Below are positions 34,712 to 46,570 of a DNA stretch of 64,000 bases, in pieces. Location of the stretch: assembly GCF_036324505.1 (NCBI RefSeq), contig NC_086362.1, forward strand, positions 5,887,043-5,951,042. Reading direction: 5' to 3'. The first letter of the stretch is position 1, and the number at the start of each line of letters is the position of its first letter. The notes under the pieces were generated by a model. That model was given only the letters and a program-made list of their open reading frames with translations, did no database searches and was not told where the DNA came from. This DNA comes from Eleginops maclovinus. Lineage: Eukaryota > Chordata > Actinopteri > Perciformes > Eleginopidae. Position numbers and translations under genes: made by a program.

Positions 34712-37700
34712 TGATTGAATGGGCAGATTATTGACGTCATAGGATTTTGTTCTTGTAATTCTACATTTAAATCAGACTCATGAAGTATGTAGACCACACT
34801 TACCTTTGTACTATGCAAGCACTTTCAATCTAGTGAAAGAAATGTGCCTAAAATCTTTAGTGCTGCAGTCTTTGAGAGTATTGCGTGTCATAATCATGTT
34901 ACTGTCAGAAACATGACCATCCAATCATACTAACATGGGTGTACAATGTAATCTTGGTTACACAGACACAGACACAGACATTTAGAAATACTTCCTGTGA
35001 TTGAATATCCCCCCGCTTCATCTCTAATGAGATTCTCTAAATCTTTAACATGGTGCAAAACACCAAAAGCCACATATAGCAGACACCTCCATTATTTAAA
35101 CCGGCCTGCATGTCTACAATCAAAAAAAGGGCATTGACCTAAAATAGCTTTCCTCAATCTAATCGTGCTTCGACAGAAAAGTTTGATCGCCTCGTCTTTG
35201 CTTTTAAAGACTCCCTCTGCTTCCCCAGAGATGGAACGAGTGGGCGACGGTGGCTGAAAATAGCACTCGTCTAAAAAAAGGATGACTCAACGCTGCACCT
35301 TATGCTTAATTAAAGATTAACGATTAATTGTGGTGCGGTGGTTTCTCAACGACTCACTTTACTTCTCTGATTAGGGTTATGTAACACTTGTTAATACTGC
35401 ATGGACCAAGCTGAAAAAGTAATGACATCTTCCAGTGTGGCAGAATCAATCCCGCCCTTACATGCCGCAAAATTAAAAGCACGGTGTGTTGCTGATGCAT
35501 TAATTAATTGGCTCACAGCTGCCACATCACTTGAATCACCCTGATTTGTGTAAAATGTCCCTGAATTAATGATGACCCCCCCCCCAATGAAAAGGTCCAA
35601 GCAGTGGCCCTTAATTTGCCATATTTCTGTTTGAACTTTCAGATTATTATGACTAATGAAGAGGGTGGTGCCGTGCTGCACATACATGGCCCCAGGATCT
35701 CACTGATATACATGTTTATAAGAAGAAAAAAACATAAATCAATTAAAGTATATATTTTCCCTTTATTTCCAAAGAAGTTACATAATAATATATCACTCTG
35801 AAACCTTTACACAACACCACCAAGACATTTCAAATCCAATGCTTCATTTTCTCTTCACAAATAGATGGATAAACTGCAAAAATAAGCAATTATTCAAAGA
35901 CACAATTCATTTGTCCAAGTTCTATTCTATGACGATGATATCAATTGTTCACCAAAGGTTTGTCCCCAAAGTTTTACTCTGAAGATTACAGTTAGATAAC
36001 CAGACCCTTGTAATTACATCATGCTTTCAATGCTGTTTTTAGTTTTGAAAGCCTTCTTCTTTTATTAAAGCTACATCTACTCTAAGACTTGAGTCATTGT
36101 TCTGTAAACCTGCACAGAATCCAGGCAAACGTTAGCAGTGGCATAAGTTTAAGTGAAAAAAATTTCATCTAAAATGTATATTTAACTCAAATCTGTAAAG
36201 CTCCCATCGTGGAGTTTGAGTTCATAAATCAGTTGTGTTTTGTCACATACACCCCGCCACACACACTGCCCCTACACCAGGTGGTGTGTAGGTCGCTAGC
36301 AATCTACAGCTAACGTCTGTAAAGGTGGTACCAATCTGGTGAAACACTCACACATAATATATCTGCTTTAAATTCAGTCAGAACCTTCTGTCTACATGAT
36401 GTGCAATAAGCCTTATTTCACACCCTACTTAACCTTTGCAATACGGCTTCCAGACCTATGTTCTTATTCGCTGTTGGTGATGAGATAGACAGGGAAAGCT
36501 CCAAATGGTCCTGTACATTCATTTAAGTTCACTGGCTTTTGTAAGACATTATATTACCTCTTCTTCTTGAATGAGCAGGTTGAACACAACCCTAACACTA
36601 CATACACATGCAGTCTGAATAGTTGTAGGACAAGGAAATATTACACACAAACACACACACACTTGGGAACTGCGTGGTAAAAATACAGTCTTGTAATCTG
36701 GCAACTTAGCCGTGAAACTCGCTCACCGATGTCTTGAGCTTTTTTTGGAAGTGGAGCAGACTTCCTTTGTGCAATACAAGCCAGCCACTTCAGCAGTCCT
36801 CATGTTTCCACTGTCCATGCGGTTGTACCCCTGACATAAGGAACCAAAGTACCACTACACAGCCTTTAATTCCTTATAAATATCCGATTACTCCATTGTG
36901 TGTATCTGCTCTGTGTCACCACACTGCAGGTACACACTTTTAAGGCCATTCGAGCCTGGAAAATGCTTTGAAGATGTTTTTGGATACAGCGTGATCTGGG
37001 TCTGAGTCTTGCCCTTAAGGCAAATAGGTCAGGGTAAAGATAAGACAAGTATACAAACTGCTGCCACTGGGGATTCAGCTTTTCATCTGCACATGGAGGA
37101 AGAGAGAAGAAAAATAGCCAGAACTATAAAAGACAATGTGTGTTTATTATGGCTATTAAAGGGCCGGAGAACTGGGAGACAGCTGGTGAAATGATATAAT
37201 TCATAATATACTCACTGGCTACTAGAGAACATGTAAGAAGGCCACCGCTGCAGTTAATTGTAAAACCCCCAAAATGCTTCAATAACAAAAAAACGTATAT
37301 CTGGAAAACTGGGAAATCATAATCACTCGACTATTCGTAAGCTTTTTCGGTGCTTGACAGGGAAATCAGCCCCACCCTCATTAGTTACGATGTCTACACT
37401 TTCAGTTTTCTGTTCTTGCACGGCACATATGCAGCTAGAAATTCTTAATAATTTTCAAAACAATCGATCCTTATTTTCAGATCGTGATTGACAAATGCAA
37501 TGTCACACACACAGTAGGCGACGCTCAGTTATCATCTGCTGAGAAACTTTCACAAGTTTGCTGAAAAGAGTTACTTCCCAACTGACTCAATAAAACAAGG
37601 AATTTCTCTACATAATATCGTGCTAAAAGATCGAGGCTATTGTTGCATGTCACCATTTGATGATTCCTGTGGCAGACAATCGAAATGGAAATGAACAAGT

Positions 37701-39096
37701 CCATTATTTCATTACCCTGTTCAGCTTCTTACTTTCCAGTTTATCTCACGTCAAAAAGGATCTATAAGAAAAACCCAAAGAATAAAAAATATGTAAACTT
37801 TCAAGAACGCCTCCAACATGATTTGGAAATACTACACAGTGGATATGCTGCTCATAAACTTTACCTGATACCCCTACGAATGTTTGAAATGCCACTGGCC
37901 TTGAAAGCTTCTCCTGTGGGTAGTGTGCTAGTTGTCCACATATGCAAACATTTACAACATGGGACCGTGGGTGGGTTATGCGACATTGGGCCCCTGGGCA
38001 CAGACATGCAAAAGGCCCCACCACCAACCCTCAAAGAAGCAAGACACATATACTTTATATGTGTTGAGCCTCTTTTTGTTGTTGTTTGTGTATATTTGTC
38101 ATGGGTATGTTTCTCGCTGTGGTTTCGTGTCTCTTTGTGGTCTCTCTGTCTCATAGTGGCTGTCTCTTTGTGTCACATGAATCCTAGAAATCCCAGAAAA
38201 ATGAAAGGAAGTGAAACAACCTCATCGATGTTTGTTTACTCTTGGTTATAATGTGAACTCCAACACCAACAAACCCGGGGTGTTCCATCATACAATAGCA
38301 ATTGTAAATACTAGTAACATGAATATAAAATAATAAAGTTAAATCTGTAGGAGATTGACAAGTAAGGAGAAAGTGAGAGGAGGAATCTTAGCTACTCCGT
38401 CACAGAATCACGATGAACATTTATACCTTTAGTAAAAATGCTCCCCATGAAATGTCACATTATAATGGTGTAATGGCGTAAGAGAGTCTTTAACATGTGG
38501 GCTGTTGTTAAGGATGACAGTGATGCTCATTATTGGACAGAGTGATGGATAATTTACAAAGCAGTACTTCAAACTACACTGTACTCTCTGTACCCAATGC
38601 AGGACACCCTAACTATACTCAGGATTGAGGTGCCAAATTGCAGTTGCTCTGTGATTTCCTTAAAAAAACACGGCTTGTTAGGTCTTAAAATGATCCCACT
38701 TAGAACGTAATATTTATTTAGAGCTCAAAAATCCTGCCTGAGCTATCTTTTCTTTTATTATTGCAGACATATTTCCCCAGCATGCTAAGAAGAAACCAGT
38801 GAGGATAAACAAAGCCCGAGTTAATTTCACATCTTCACCAAAACCATCCAATATTATCATTGTTTAGCAAGTATGATTGTCTTTAAATATCCAAATAACA
38901 CCTTAAATGTAACTGTGTTTCCTTAAGGAAGATTATCATTTAAATGAAAGTGTCCCTAAGTGGTTTCATATAGCAGAATGAATATAAAATACTGATTCAG
39001 CCCAAAGAGGACAACTTGGGTGTCATGGCGATACTCTTGAGAAAAATGCTGTTTTAATTTTTACTGCAAATCCAAACTAAACTTCTCAGTAAAAGC
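34712..39096. other. Gene-free region with one low-repeat stretch
   Basis: No supported gene. 35140-35700 is unique-looking and holds homeodomain-like TAATTAAT/TTAATTGG words (see findings). 37974-38175 has degenerate TGTCTCTTTGTGGTCTCTCTG repeats of a kind often seen in fish dispersed repeats. The 188-residue frame at 37685-38251 shows no recognisable domain. Confidence 0.45.
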
Positions 39097-39249
39097 TTTT
39101 GAAGAGGCCCTATTGTGCTTTTTGGGGTTTTCCCTTTCCTGTGAGAAAAATAAAGCATGTTTTGGACAATAAAGCATGTAAACATGTTGAAGTAGAGGCA
39201 CGAAATACATTTATGAAACCTGGAAATGAGCATTATAAGGCCCCTTTAA
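39097..39249. mobile_element. Inverted-repeat element family A, minimal copy with both ends
   Basis: A 153-bp internally deleted copy. The left end GAAGAGGCCCTATTGTGC and complement of the right end, AAAGGGGCCTTATAATGC, pair well. Inside remain TTTTGGGGTTTTCCCTTTCC and the AATAAAGCATGTAAACATG tail. Confidence 0.7.
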
Positions 39250-40039
39250 GTGGTGACTCAAAAGTTGAGTTTTATTTTGAAGTAGTCACTGGAAATACAA
39301 TGTGGACCCTTTTGGAAATGAAAAAGGCATCTTGAAAACAAGACTGCATACAACGAGGCAGTTCAAAATAATGCATGCACATTGCAGTTGCACATCCAAT
39401 TTATAAACAGTTGTGATCTCTGTACATTATTTCTAAGAGCAGTTCCTTGGGCCTGCACGTTTTATGAAACTTTTCCCCCTAGTTTCCTGCAGGAGCTATC
39501 CAACACGTGCTTGCTGCTCTGCCCACTGGAGCCCCGGCTGGCTTCAAAGCGCTCCTGTCTCCTAATGATAATGAATGCAGTGTGTCTGCACAATGTGCTT
39601 AGTGGCTCACTGTCAATCTGTTACACTCACACTCAGGTTACAGTCTGCTCCTGCACTGGAGCAGCCGCTGCCAAGAGAGACAGTTTCCCTGCTTCCTCGG
39701 ACCGCTGGACGCTCACAGTGTGTGGTCATGAACTCTGCAATAACAATGCTGGTGTGACCCTGTGGTTCCATTAAAGGAATGCTCTTCCAATCCAATCCAA
39801 ATACTGTTGTCAGCAGTTTGATACACAGTTGAACTATTCTTCATATTGTTTGAATCCAGGAAGCTTTATTTCAAAGAGACATAAAGAAAGTCTCTTACTG
39901 TATGAAAGGTATAATGAAGAAATCAATACATAGGCAGGAAAAAGCCTACTGAGTCATTAATAAAACACTAAACGTGTCCTTTCATATGTGGCTTTATGTG
40001 GTCTCATTGGGTCAAAGCAATCTATTTGTGCCTTCCGCG

Positions 40040-40054
40040 CCCCCCCCCCCCCCC
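40040..40054. repeat. Homopolymer C run
   Basis: About fifteen consecutive C after CCTTCCGCG, intergenic. Sequence accuracy here should be doubted. Confidence 0.85.
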
Positions 40055-40771
40055 AAACCCATGCTATCTCTCCATCCACTCCCTTAGGTGTCCAGATAAA
40101 AGAGGCCTCATTGGGAACAAAGCGCTGGGTTTGACAGAGGTTTGGACACCTGCAGCGGATTAAACCATTCTGTTTTCTCAGGTTCGATAAAGCTGGGGTG
40201 GGAGAGGCCACTCTGTTGTGAGAGAGACGAGTGAGTCCCATGAAAAATGTGTGATGATGCACACATGTCGTGAGCAGCCTATGAATGATATACCTGAAAA
40301 ATAATAACATGCTTCTTTTGATGTGCAATTCTGAAAATGCAGCAGGTTTTATAATCCCTAACAACCCACATGTAAATTATATTTACATCCACATCGAGAG
40401 CACGGGCTGCCAGAGATGGTGCGATATCCTCCCAGACTGGGGTGTTGCTATGGAAACATGACTCATCACAAGCCCTTCCTGCTTTACCTGTGGCAGCTGC
40501 ACAGTGCTCATGAAAGCTATTTCATGCTGCTTTTGTTTGCCAAGTCGCAATGCCAAGCAACAATTTTCAATAACATATATGAGATGTCAGGGACACACAG
40601 GTGCTAAAAAAGGTTTTGTAGCCAGTTGTTGCTTTTTTCAAACTCATCAGAGGGTAATGTTTAAGCCTTATTGAATCAGAATCAGTAGATACTTACACCT
40701 GGACACACCTCGCCACTGTCCTATGTTGTAAACGTAGCTTTTAGAATGGAAAACAATACGCTTCCCAAGAC

Positions 40772-40985
40772 TTTAAAGGGGATCTTATGTTCTTTTTTGG
40801 GGGGTTTTCCCTTTCCTGTAGTGTGTTGTATAAGTTTGTGTGCATGTGAAAGGTCAGCAAAGGCTAAAATCCCAAAGATTCGAGAAAAGTATGAGAAAAA
40901 TTAAGAACTTTTTTGAACATTAAAGCATGTAAACACAACATACAGCTATAAAACCTGAAAATATAATGCATTATATGCCATAAAA
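40772..40985. mobile_element. Inverted-repeat element family A, intermediate copy
   Basis: It starts TTTAAAGGGGATCTTATG, carries the GGGGTTTTCCCTTTCCTGTA block shared with 7951-8443, loses the CCAAT-containing middle, and ends AATGCATTATATGCCATAAA. Confidence 0.65.
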
Positions 40986-41256
40986 TTACTCAAAACCTAT
41001 GTATGCATGTCATCAGAGCAAGCTTAAGTATAGTTGTTAGGTTAACAGAAAGTGTTTGATAATGAATAAAGCTTACGTATAAGTATAAAGATTTCAATAT
41101 GTGCTAAATAACAATTATCAATAAAAGTCACCCATCCCCAAAAACCTTTTCAAGGTGGCCCAGAAGATACAGAGGCAGCATTCAAACTTGAGATATGAGT
41201 AAAAAACTATCAAATATGCACATGTATTCAAAAAAATAATAATAACAGAAGAAGAA

Positions 41257-41363
<107 letters not shown>

Positions 41364-43617
41364 AACACTGCTTGTTTGTGTTGGACATTTGCGGACAGTT
41401 TTGTCTGTGTGGTGCTTCAGGTATGTTGTCATACACTGAATGTGTGGAGGAGGCCCATCTGTCACACCACTAGTAACCCTGTAAACACAATCCTGAGCTG
41501 TCATTCACAACAGGCCCACGCCTTTTTATCCTCACTGGAAACTTCTCAGCAATCTGCAAAAAAACACAAAATGCAGCTCAGGCAGTGTGCGACAAATGTC
41601 CGTTTTCAGTGGAGCTGGAGTATGTTACTTCAGGTGGGCGTGTTATAAGATGGATTGCTTACTGCTTTTTCAAACTAGACCTAACCTTAGGATCAAATAT
41701 TGATCTGTACATGATGGATTGGAGTATGAGCAGGGCATACTTTAAAGGTTAAGGACCTCTGACCTAGTTTCCAACCCTTACCTTGTCTCCATCCTTATAC
41801 TTGGTCAATATGAGCTGTTGTTTATATCACATTTGTCCTATAACTATATTCACTGTGAATTTAAATTAGGATATCACATGTTTTCCAACCTGCAGACCGA
41901 CTAAGCTATTTACTGTATATGCACACCTTAAGGCAACTGAGCCAGGAGACACGACGATGATGCTGAATGAGGACCATATTGGTGGATTTGAATGTATTTT
42001 CCAAGCACTTACAGTACACTGTAATTTTGACATCCTACCTTTGCTAGGCAGCCTGCGGTTAATAAAAAGTGCAGAGAACAAAACGCGTTTTAAATAGATA
42101 ATCCATCCCATTTAGCTATTGCAGTAACGTTAGTCATCAAAAAAAGTGTTATGCTGCAAGCAGGAATGGGAAACAATTACTTAATAGTGGTGTATTCAGA
42201 TACTATTGCTATTTGTTATACCATCCATTCGTCGGTCTATTTTTCAATTCAATTGCTGTGGCAACTAGCACCAAGTCCATTTAAGACTTAAAAAACACAT
42301 ATAATCAGATCAACTGCTGCGAGCCTCATCGTTTACTGCCCATATTAACATCACTTAGAGGAATAATTCAAACTAGAAACAACTGACTGAATGCTGAATA
42401 GTAATGTAAAGATGGGAAATCAGTGAAACAGAAACACAAAAATAGTAGTAAATGAGCAAAAACATACAAAATATGTAGCTTCATCTATGAATATTTAGTA
42501 GTTGAATAAGACACGATCAAAGGATCCATGCACTGCTTGAGAGTCTGTATTACGTAACGCTGTCCAGAGGCATCATGTTACTCACTACTGTACAAGACAG
42601 GTACAAGCTTCCAGTGACACTCCAGGTACCTGGGGGGTCCGCGGGGAGGATTTCATTACTTGGCTGAGATCACACTTTTTCTGACGCTTGTCTTTGCTGC
42701 CTCAGGGTGATCGGGATGTTGTGTTGTATGAAGGTCACACTCTGTTTCCGAAGATCACAGGTTGGAACGGAGAGTTGTAAGCTTTCAGAGCATTCGTTGT
42801 TACAAGGCTGAGGTCGTGAGCCGGCCACAAAGGTCTACTTTCTCTCAGTGTGCTCTGTTCCGTCGTGTGCTCCCTGCAAATCATTCATTTGGATGCTCAA
42901 TATGTGCCCTCTGCTCTTTTCATGATGAAATGTAATCCAACTTTTATGCCTGTTCGGACTGCAGCTAATATTCATTTTCATTATTGAGTCACTTTATTTT
43001 ACTATCTGCAGGTAACTTCTTCTACAGGGTGTAAAGCGCTCTCCCACTTCTAATCACTTCCATTTTCAACCTCAATTTTGATCACAACAACACATGTTTA
43101 ATGTTTTGCAACCGCATGTTGTGTGGTTTCGACATTATTGCTTTGCCAAAAATCTGTGCGCACACACACACATGGACCATGACAGTGGATTGCAGTTAGG
43201 GGATCATAGGACACTCACATTTTAGACAGTGTTCATGGCCACTGAAATGTAGGTAAAACAAGTCAACATAACTGGTAGCTTGGCTGTCTTCTTTACTTAT
43301 CATTTCAGCACTACAGGCAAGTTGAACAACACTTAAACAGATGCTGACCAACAGGCTTGGAGCTGTTATCAGTTATGTGTATTAGGCTTAATAATACAAG
43401 TTATAATAAAGCACAAATGATCCACATTAGCTGGTTCCATCTTCGGAAATATATGGACTTCCAAATTAGTGTGATGGACTGTTGGTCTGACACTGTGATA
43501 TGACTTTAGCTTTGGCCATGTGGAGAATCTTACGGTCACATTTAGGCCCATAATTATTAATTGCACCAATATTGCTCATGTCCAGCTCACCTGATCTCTT
43601 AAGGATCCAGAAGGGTC

Positions 43618-43925
43618 CAGCAGTGGCTCAGTAAGTAGGGGCTTGGACTGGGAATCGTAGGGTCGCCGGTTCAAGTCCCCGAACAGACTTGAAATATGGA
43701 AGGTGGACTGCTACTTGGAGAGGTCCCAGTTCACCTCCTAGGTCCTGCTGTGGTGCCCTTGAGCAAGGCACCGGACACCTCCAATCCCCCCTCCCCATTG
43801 CTCCCCGGGCGCTGCACGATAGCTGCCCACTGCTCCTAGTACTAGGATGGGTTAAATGCAGAGGAACAATTTCACTGTGTGTGCTCTGCTGTGTGCATGT
43901 ATGTGACAAATAAAGAGGGTTTCAT
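43618..43925 (+). mobile_element. tRNA-derived SINE
   Basis: About 300 bp. The head has an RNA polymerase III A-box-like TGGCTCAGTAAGTAGGGG (from 43624) and a B box GGTTCAAGTCC at 43668-43678. The body contains GCCCTTGAGCAAGGCACC and CCCGGGCGCTGCACGATAGC, and the 3' part has GGGTTAAATGCAGAGG followed by a GACAAATAAAGAGG tail. This layout is that of widespread vertebrate/teleost SINEs with a tRNA head. No clear target duplication was found. Confidence 0.85.
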
Positions 43926-46381
43926 CCTCCGATTCTATCTATCTACTTCTTTACTTCCCATCTGTGCTTGGAGTCATAACTGAATTTATTTTTCCAAAGC
44001 AAAGAGCTAGACATCAGTGTCTTCCTCATTTATTGTCACCCTATAAACTAGCTATTGTGTATTGTCTGATGTAGGCTCCAAAACGTAGAGTTGGCAAGTC
44101 TGTCTGTCTCTGTGAGCTTCACCGGATATCTTGCTGTGTTTGAATTCATTTGTTAAAATGCTACCGGTCTTTAAGGCATTTGAGAGGAAACCTAAAACTG
44201 CAGCGACTGATAACTCAACAGACATAAAAGCATCCTCTAAAAGCAATCTGATTCACGGTTCTGTAGCTGCCTCGCTCTGATACCTCGGTTAGGTAATACA
44301 CCAGCGCTGAGAGTTATATTGGAGGTGACACCCCATCAGGCCTATAAATAGCTTTGCACTTCCCCCCCCCCAGGAACCCAGCTGTAGCTTTCTCCCAGGC
44401 ATTTGATCGCTTGTTTATAAGGCGACTGACATCACCCTCTGCTGCTTTGTTTCTCTGACTCCAAAACATACTCTGGCACCTTCACACCCTTCACATATAA
44501 AAGACTTTCATCAGCTGCTGTGCTTGTGAAGCTTTTCAGAGGCAGTCACTTCACAGGTGGTCGGGTTTCCCTAGCCTACGTTTAATGGTGACTCACTTAA
44601 TCACCATAAATACTCAACTATCATCGCCACAAGCATGGAGTAAAGTTTATCCTATGACATTACATAAATACAAACAGAACACTTAATTGGAGGGGGTGGT
44701 TATTCAGGCATAAGCCCAAGAGCCTCATAACAAGTGGGAGTATAAGGCGGATGAAATGGAGAAAAGACATACAAAAAGCCTGCAGGCTGTGTCTGACCTC
44801 AGTGAGTCACTGTCTGCAGGCTTCTCCAGGATTGGGCATGACTCACAAACATTTCTAAAGTGCACTTCTGACACTAGCTACAGCATGTTACTCCAATTTT
44901 GAAATTGTATGCCCAGTGTATTATGTGTTAAAGTAAAACAGCTGTGCCTTTAAACTTCTATTGCAATCCTACTACATTTAGACGTTCCTCTTAATCAAAA
45001 TGGTTTCTCATCGAGGTATATGGACATAGTTGTACATAAGAAATCAAAAGAAGAACAAGAAGAGGCAGATTTTGGGGGACAGTAGTGAGCTGTTATACTG
45101 ATTACCTTGTGGAGATAACAATTGAATTGATTGGCAATGTCAAAAAGTAATATTTAGAATAAAGGACGGCTATTATCTATTTGAACACTCATAAAGGATG
45201 CCTGTTTAGCCTGATTCTAAGACATTGTGCACAGGACTATAGTTCAACATATTTACATGTGACCCATTTAAACATTGGACTGGATGTCAGAAAGTACAAA
45301 TGCAGCTTCTTCCATCCCTCTGGTTCATGAGAAGATAGAAAAGTGGATGTGAAAGACTTTGTACTGAAATGCAAGCAAAAAAAAGGGTTATGTTTTCTTT
45401 GCCATGCAGGATTAGAGAGCAGAAGGTGTTGCAATGAGATTTTTTGGTTTTGTTGATTGAGTTTGTAGGTTCAGAATCAGAATCAGAAATCCTATATTTG
45501 TCCTGCAACGGTACATGATTAAAACAGCAGATAAAGGAAGGAAACATTCTTTGAAAGGCTAGGTATGCACACTTTATTAATAACACAATAAGAGCAAAAC
45601 GAAATAACACCATGGTAAATAAATAAAGTGAGAGAAAATAAAAGGTTAAATTGCACAGAGTTTTATATTTACAGAGAGTGTTATTGAACATCAGGGGTAT
45701 TCCAGTATATGTGCAAAGCAGCAGTGTTGAAATCAAATAAGAAATACAAAAACAAACAAACAAACTGTGAGCATCAGTCCCAGTTTACCCACAGCAGCTT
45801 TCTCTTGTAACAGTCCTTTTGTATATTTTTACATACCACACACAAATTATGATTGTGCGCAGTGAATCTACAGTAGCCCCGGAGGTATGAATAATTCATT
45901 TCAGGAAAAGGATCTATTTGCCCCCGCGCATCTCCGGCGCGCGTGTGCACCAGGTGCCGTTTGGTCACGGCAGAAGCGTCTCCAATTATCCAGGAGGAGA
46001 ACATCTCTGGATTTCTCTGCGCCCTTTGCCTCCCAGAACTAAATTGATTTCGAGGGAGCCGTGATCGATGCTGAAGAAACTCGCATGTGAAATCAAGTGG
46101 GACGATTGATTTGTTTGTGCAAAGAAATCAAACTGGAAATCTCCAATGTTGAAAACAAAAATGTGAGTTTGGGTGTTTTGTGACCAAGACAAATTGTTCC
46201 CACGTCTATGGGTGTGAGTACTGTTTCTTCACGTGATGTGTCAAAGCGATTATTCATTTGCTCAGTCTCATTCTACATCTGAGGCATCACGCGCACACTC
46301 TGCTTCACTTGAAGATCTACACCTGCACCTGCTGGATGCTAATTGAAAATAATCGACAAGTTTGACGAGAGAGAGGGAGAG
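43926..46381. other. Gene-free region upstream of gpr78
   Basis: Contains a reverse-oriented retroposon tail at about 45468-45625 (starting TTCAGAATCAGAATCAGAAA). The last 500 bp before gpr78 are richer in G/C and CpG (CCCCGCGCATCTCCGGCGCG near 45921-45940), which suits a promoter. No TATA box stands out. The 158-residue minus-strand frame here shows no family. Confidence 0.45.
45468..45625 (-). repeat. Retroposon 3' tail fragment
   Basis: GAATCAGAATCAGAAATCC followed by TATTTGTCCTGCAACGG and ACTTTATTAATAACAC. It is the reverse complement of a LINE-type tail seen elsewhere in the window (59722, 63610). Confidence 0.55.
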
Positions 46382-46462
46382 ATGGAGGCACGCTTCAGCA
46401 CGCTGGACAGCGCTCGTGGAAGTTGGAGAGGACGGGGACGCGCGCACACAGGAGGATTTTAA
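46382..46462 (+). promoter_or_regulatory. Upstream ORF 1 of gpr78
   Basis: A 26-codon ATG-to-TAA frame 109 bp before the gpr78 ATG, in a purine- and CG-rich stretch. It matters only if the transcript starts upstream of it, which is not shown. Confidence 0.35.
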
Positions 46463-46498
46463 TTGAAAATAATCTTTGGAGGCGCTCCTGCAGGGATC

Positions 46499-46567
46499 AT
46501 GGTTGATTTTAACTCCTCATTATCATTACCAACAACAGGTAACCCGAGAGGGGACTTTCCGGAGTGA
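46499..46567 (+). promoter_or_regulatory. Upstream ORF 2 of gpr78
   Basis: A 22-codon frame (ATG 46499, TGA 46565-46567) that stops 3 bp before the gpr78 ATG at 46571. It lies in the same frame as gpr78 but is closed by the TGA, so it is not an N-terminal extension. A scanning ribosome would have to leak past it or reinitiate. Confidence 0.4.
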
Positions 46568-46570
46568 GAC

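Noticed and set aside
37685..38251. 188-residue open frame with hydrophobic C-terminus
   Set aside because: It has no recognisable domain, the second half is repeat-like TGTCTCTTTGTGG sequence, and no splice or promoter context supports it.
43620..43690. Possible tRNA gene with A and B boxes
   Set aside because: The tRNA-like part runs into a SINE body and tail, and the acceptor stem does not close, so it is a SINE head.
43689..43913. 74-residue open frame
   Set aside because: It lies entirely inside the SINE and has no protein family features.
45287..45763. 158-residue minus-strand open frame
   Set aside because: It is A/T-driven, overlaps a retroposon tail and shows no family motif.
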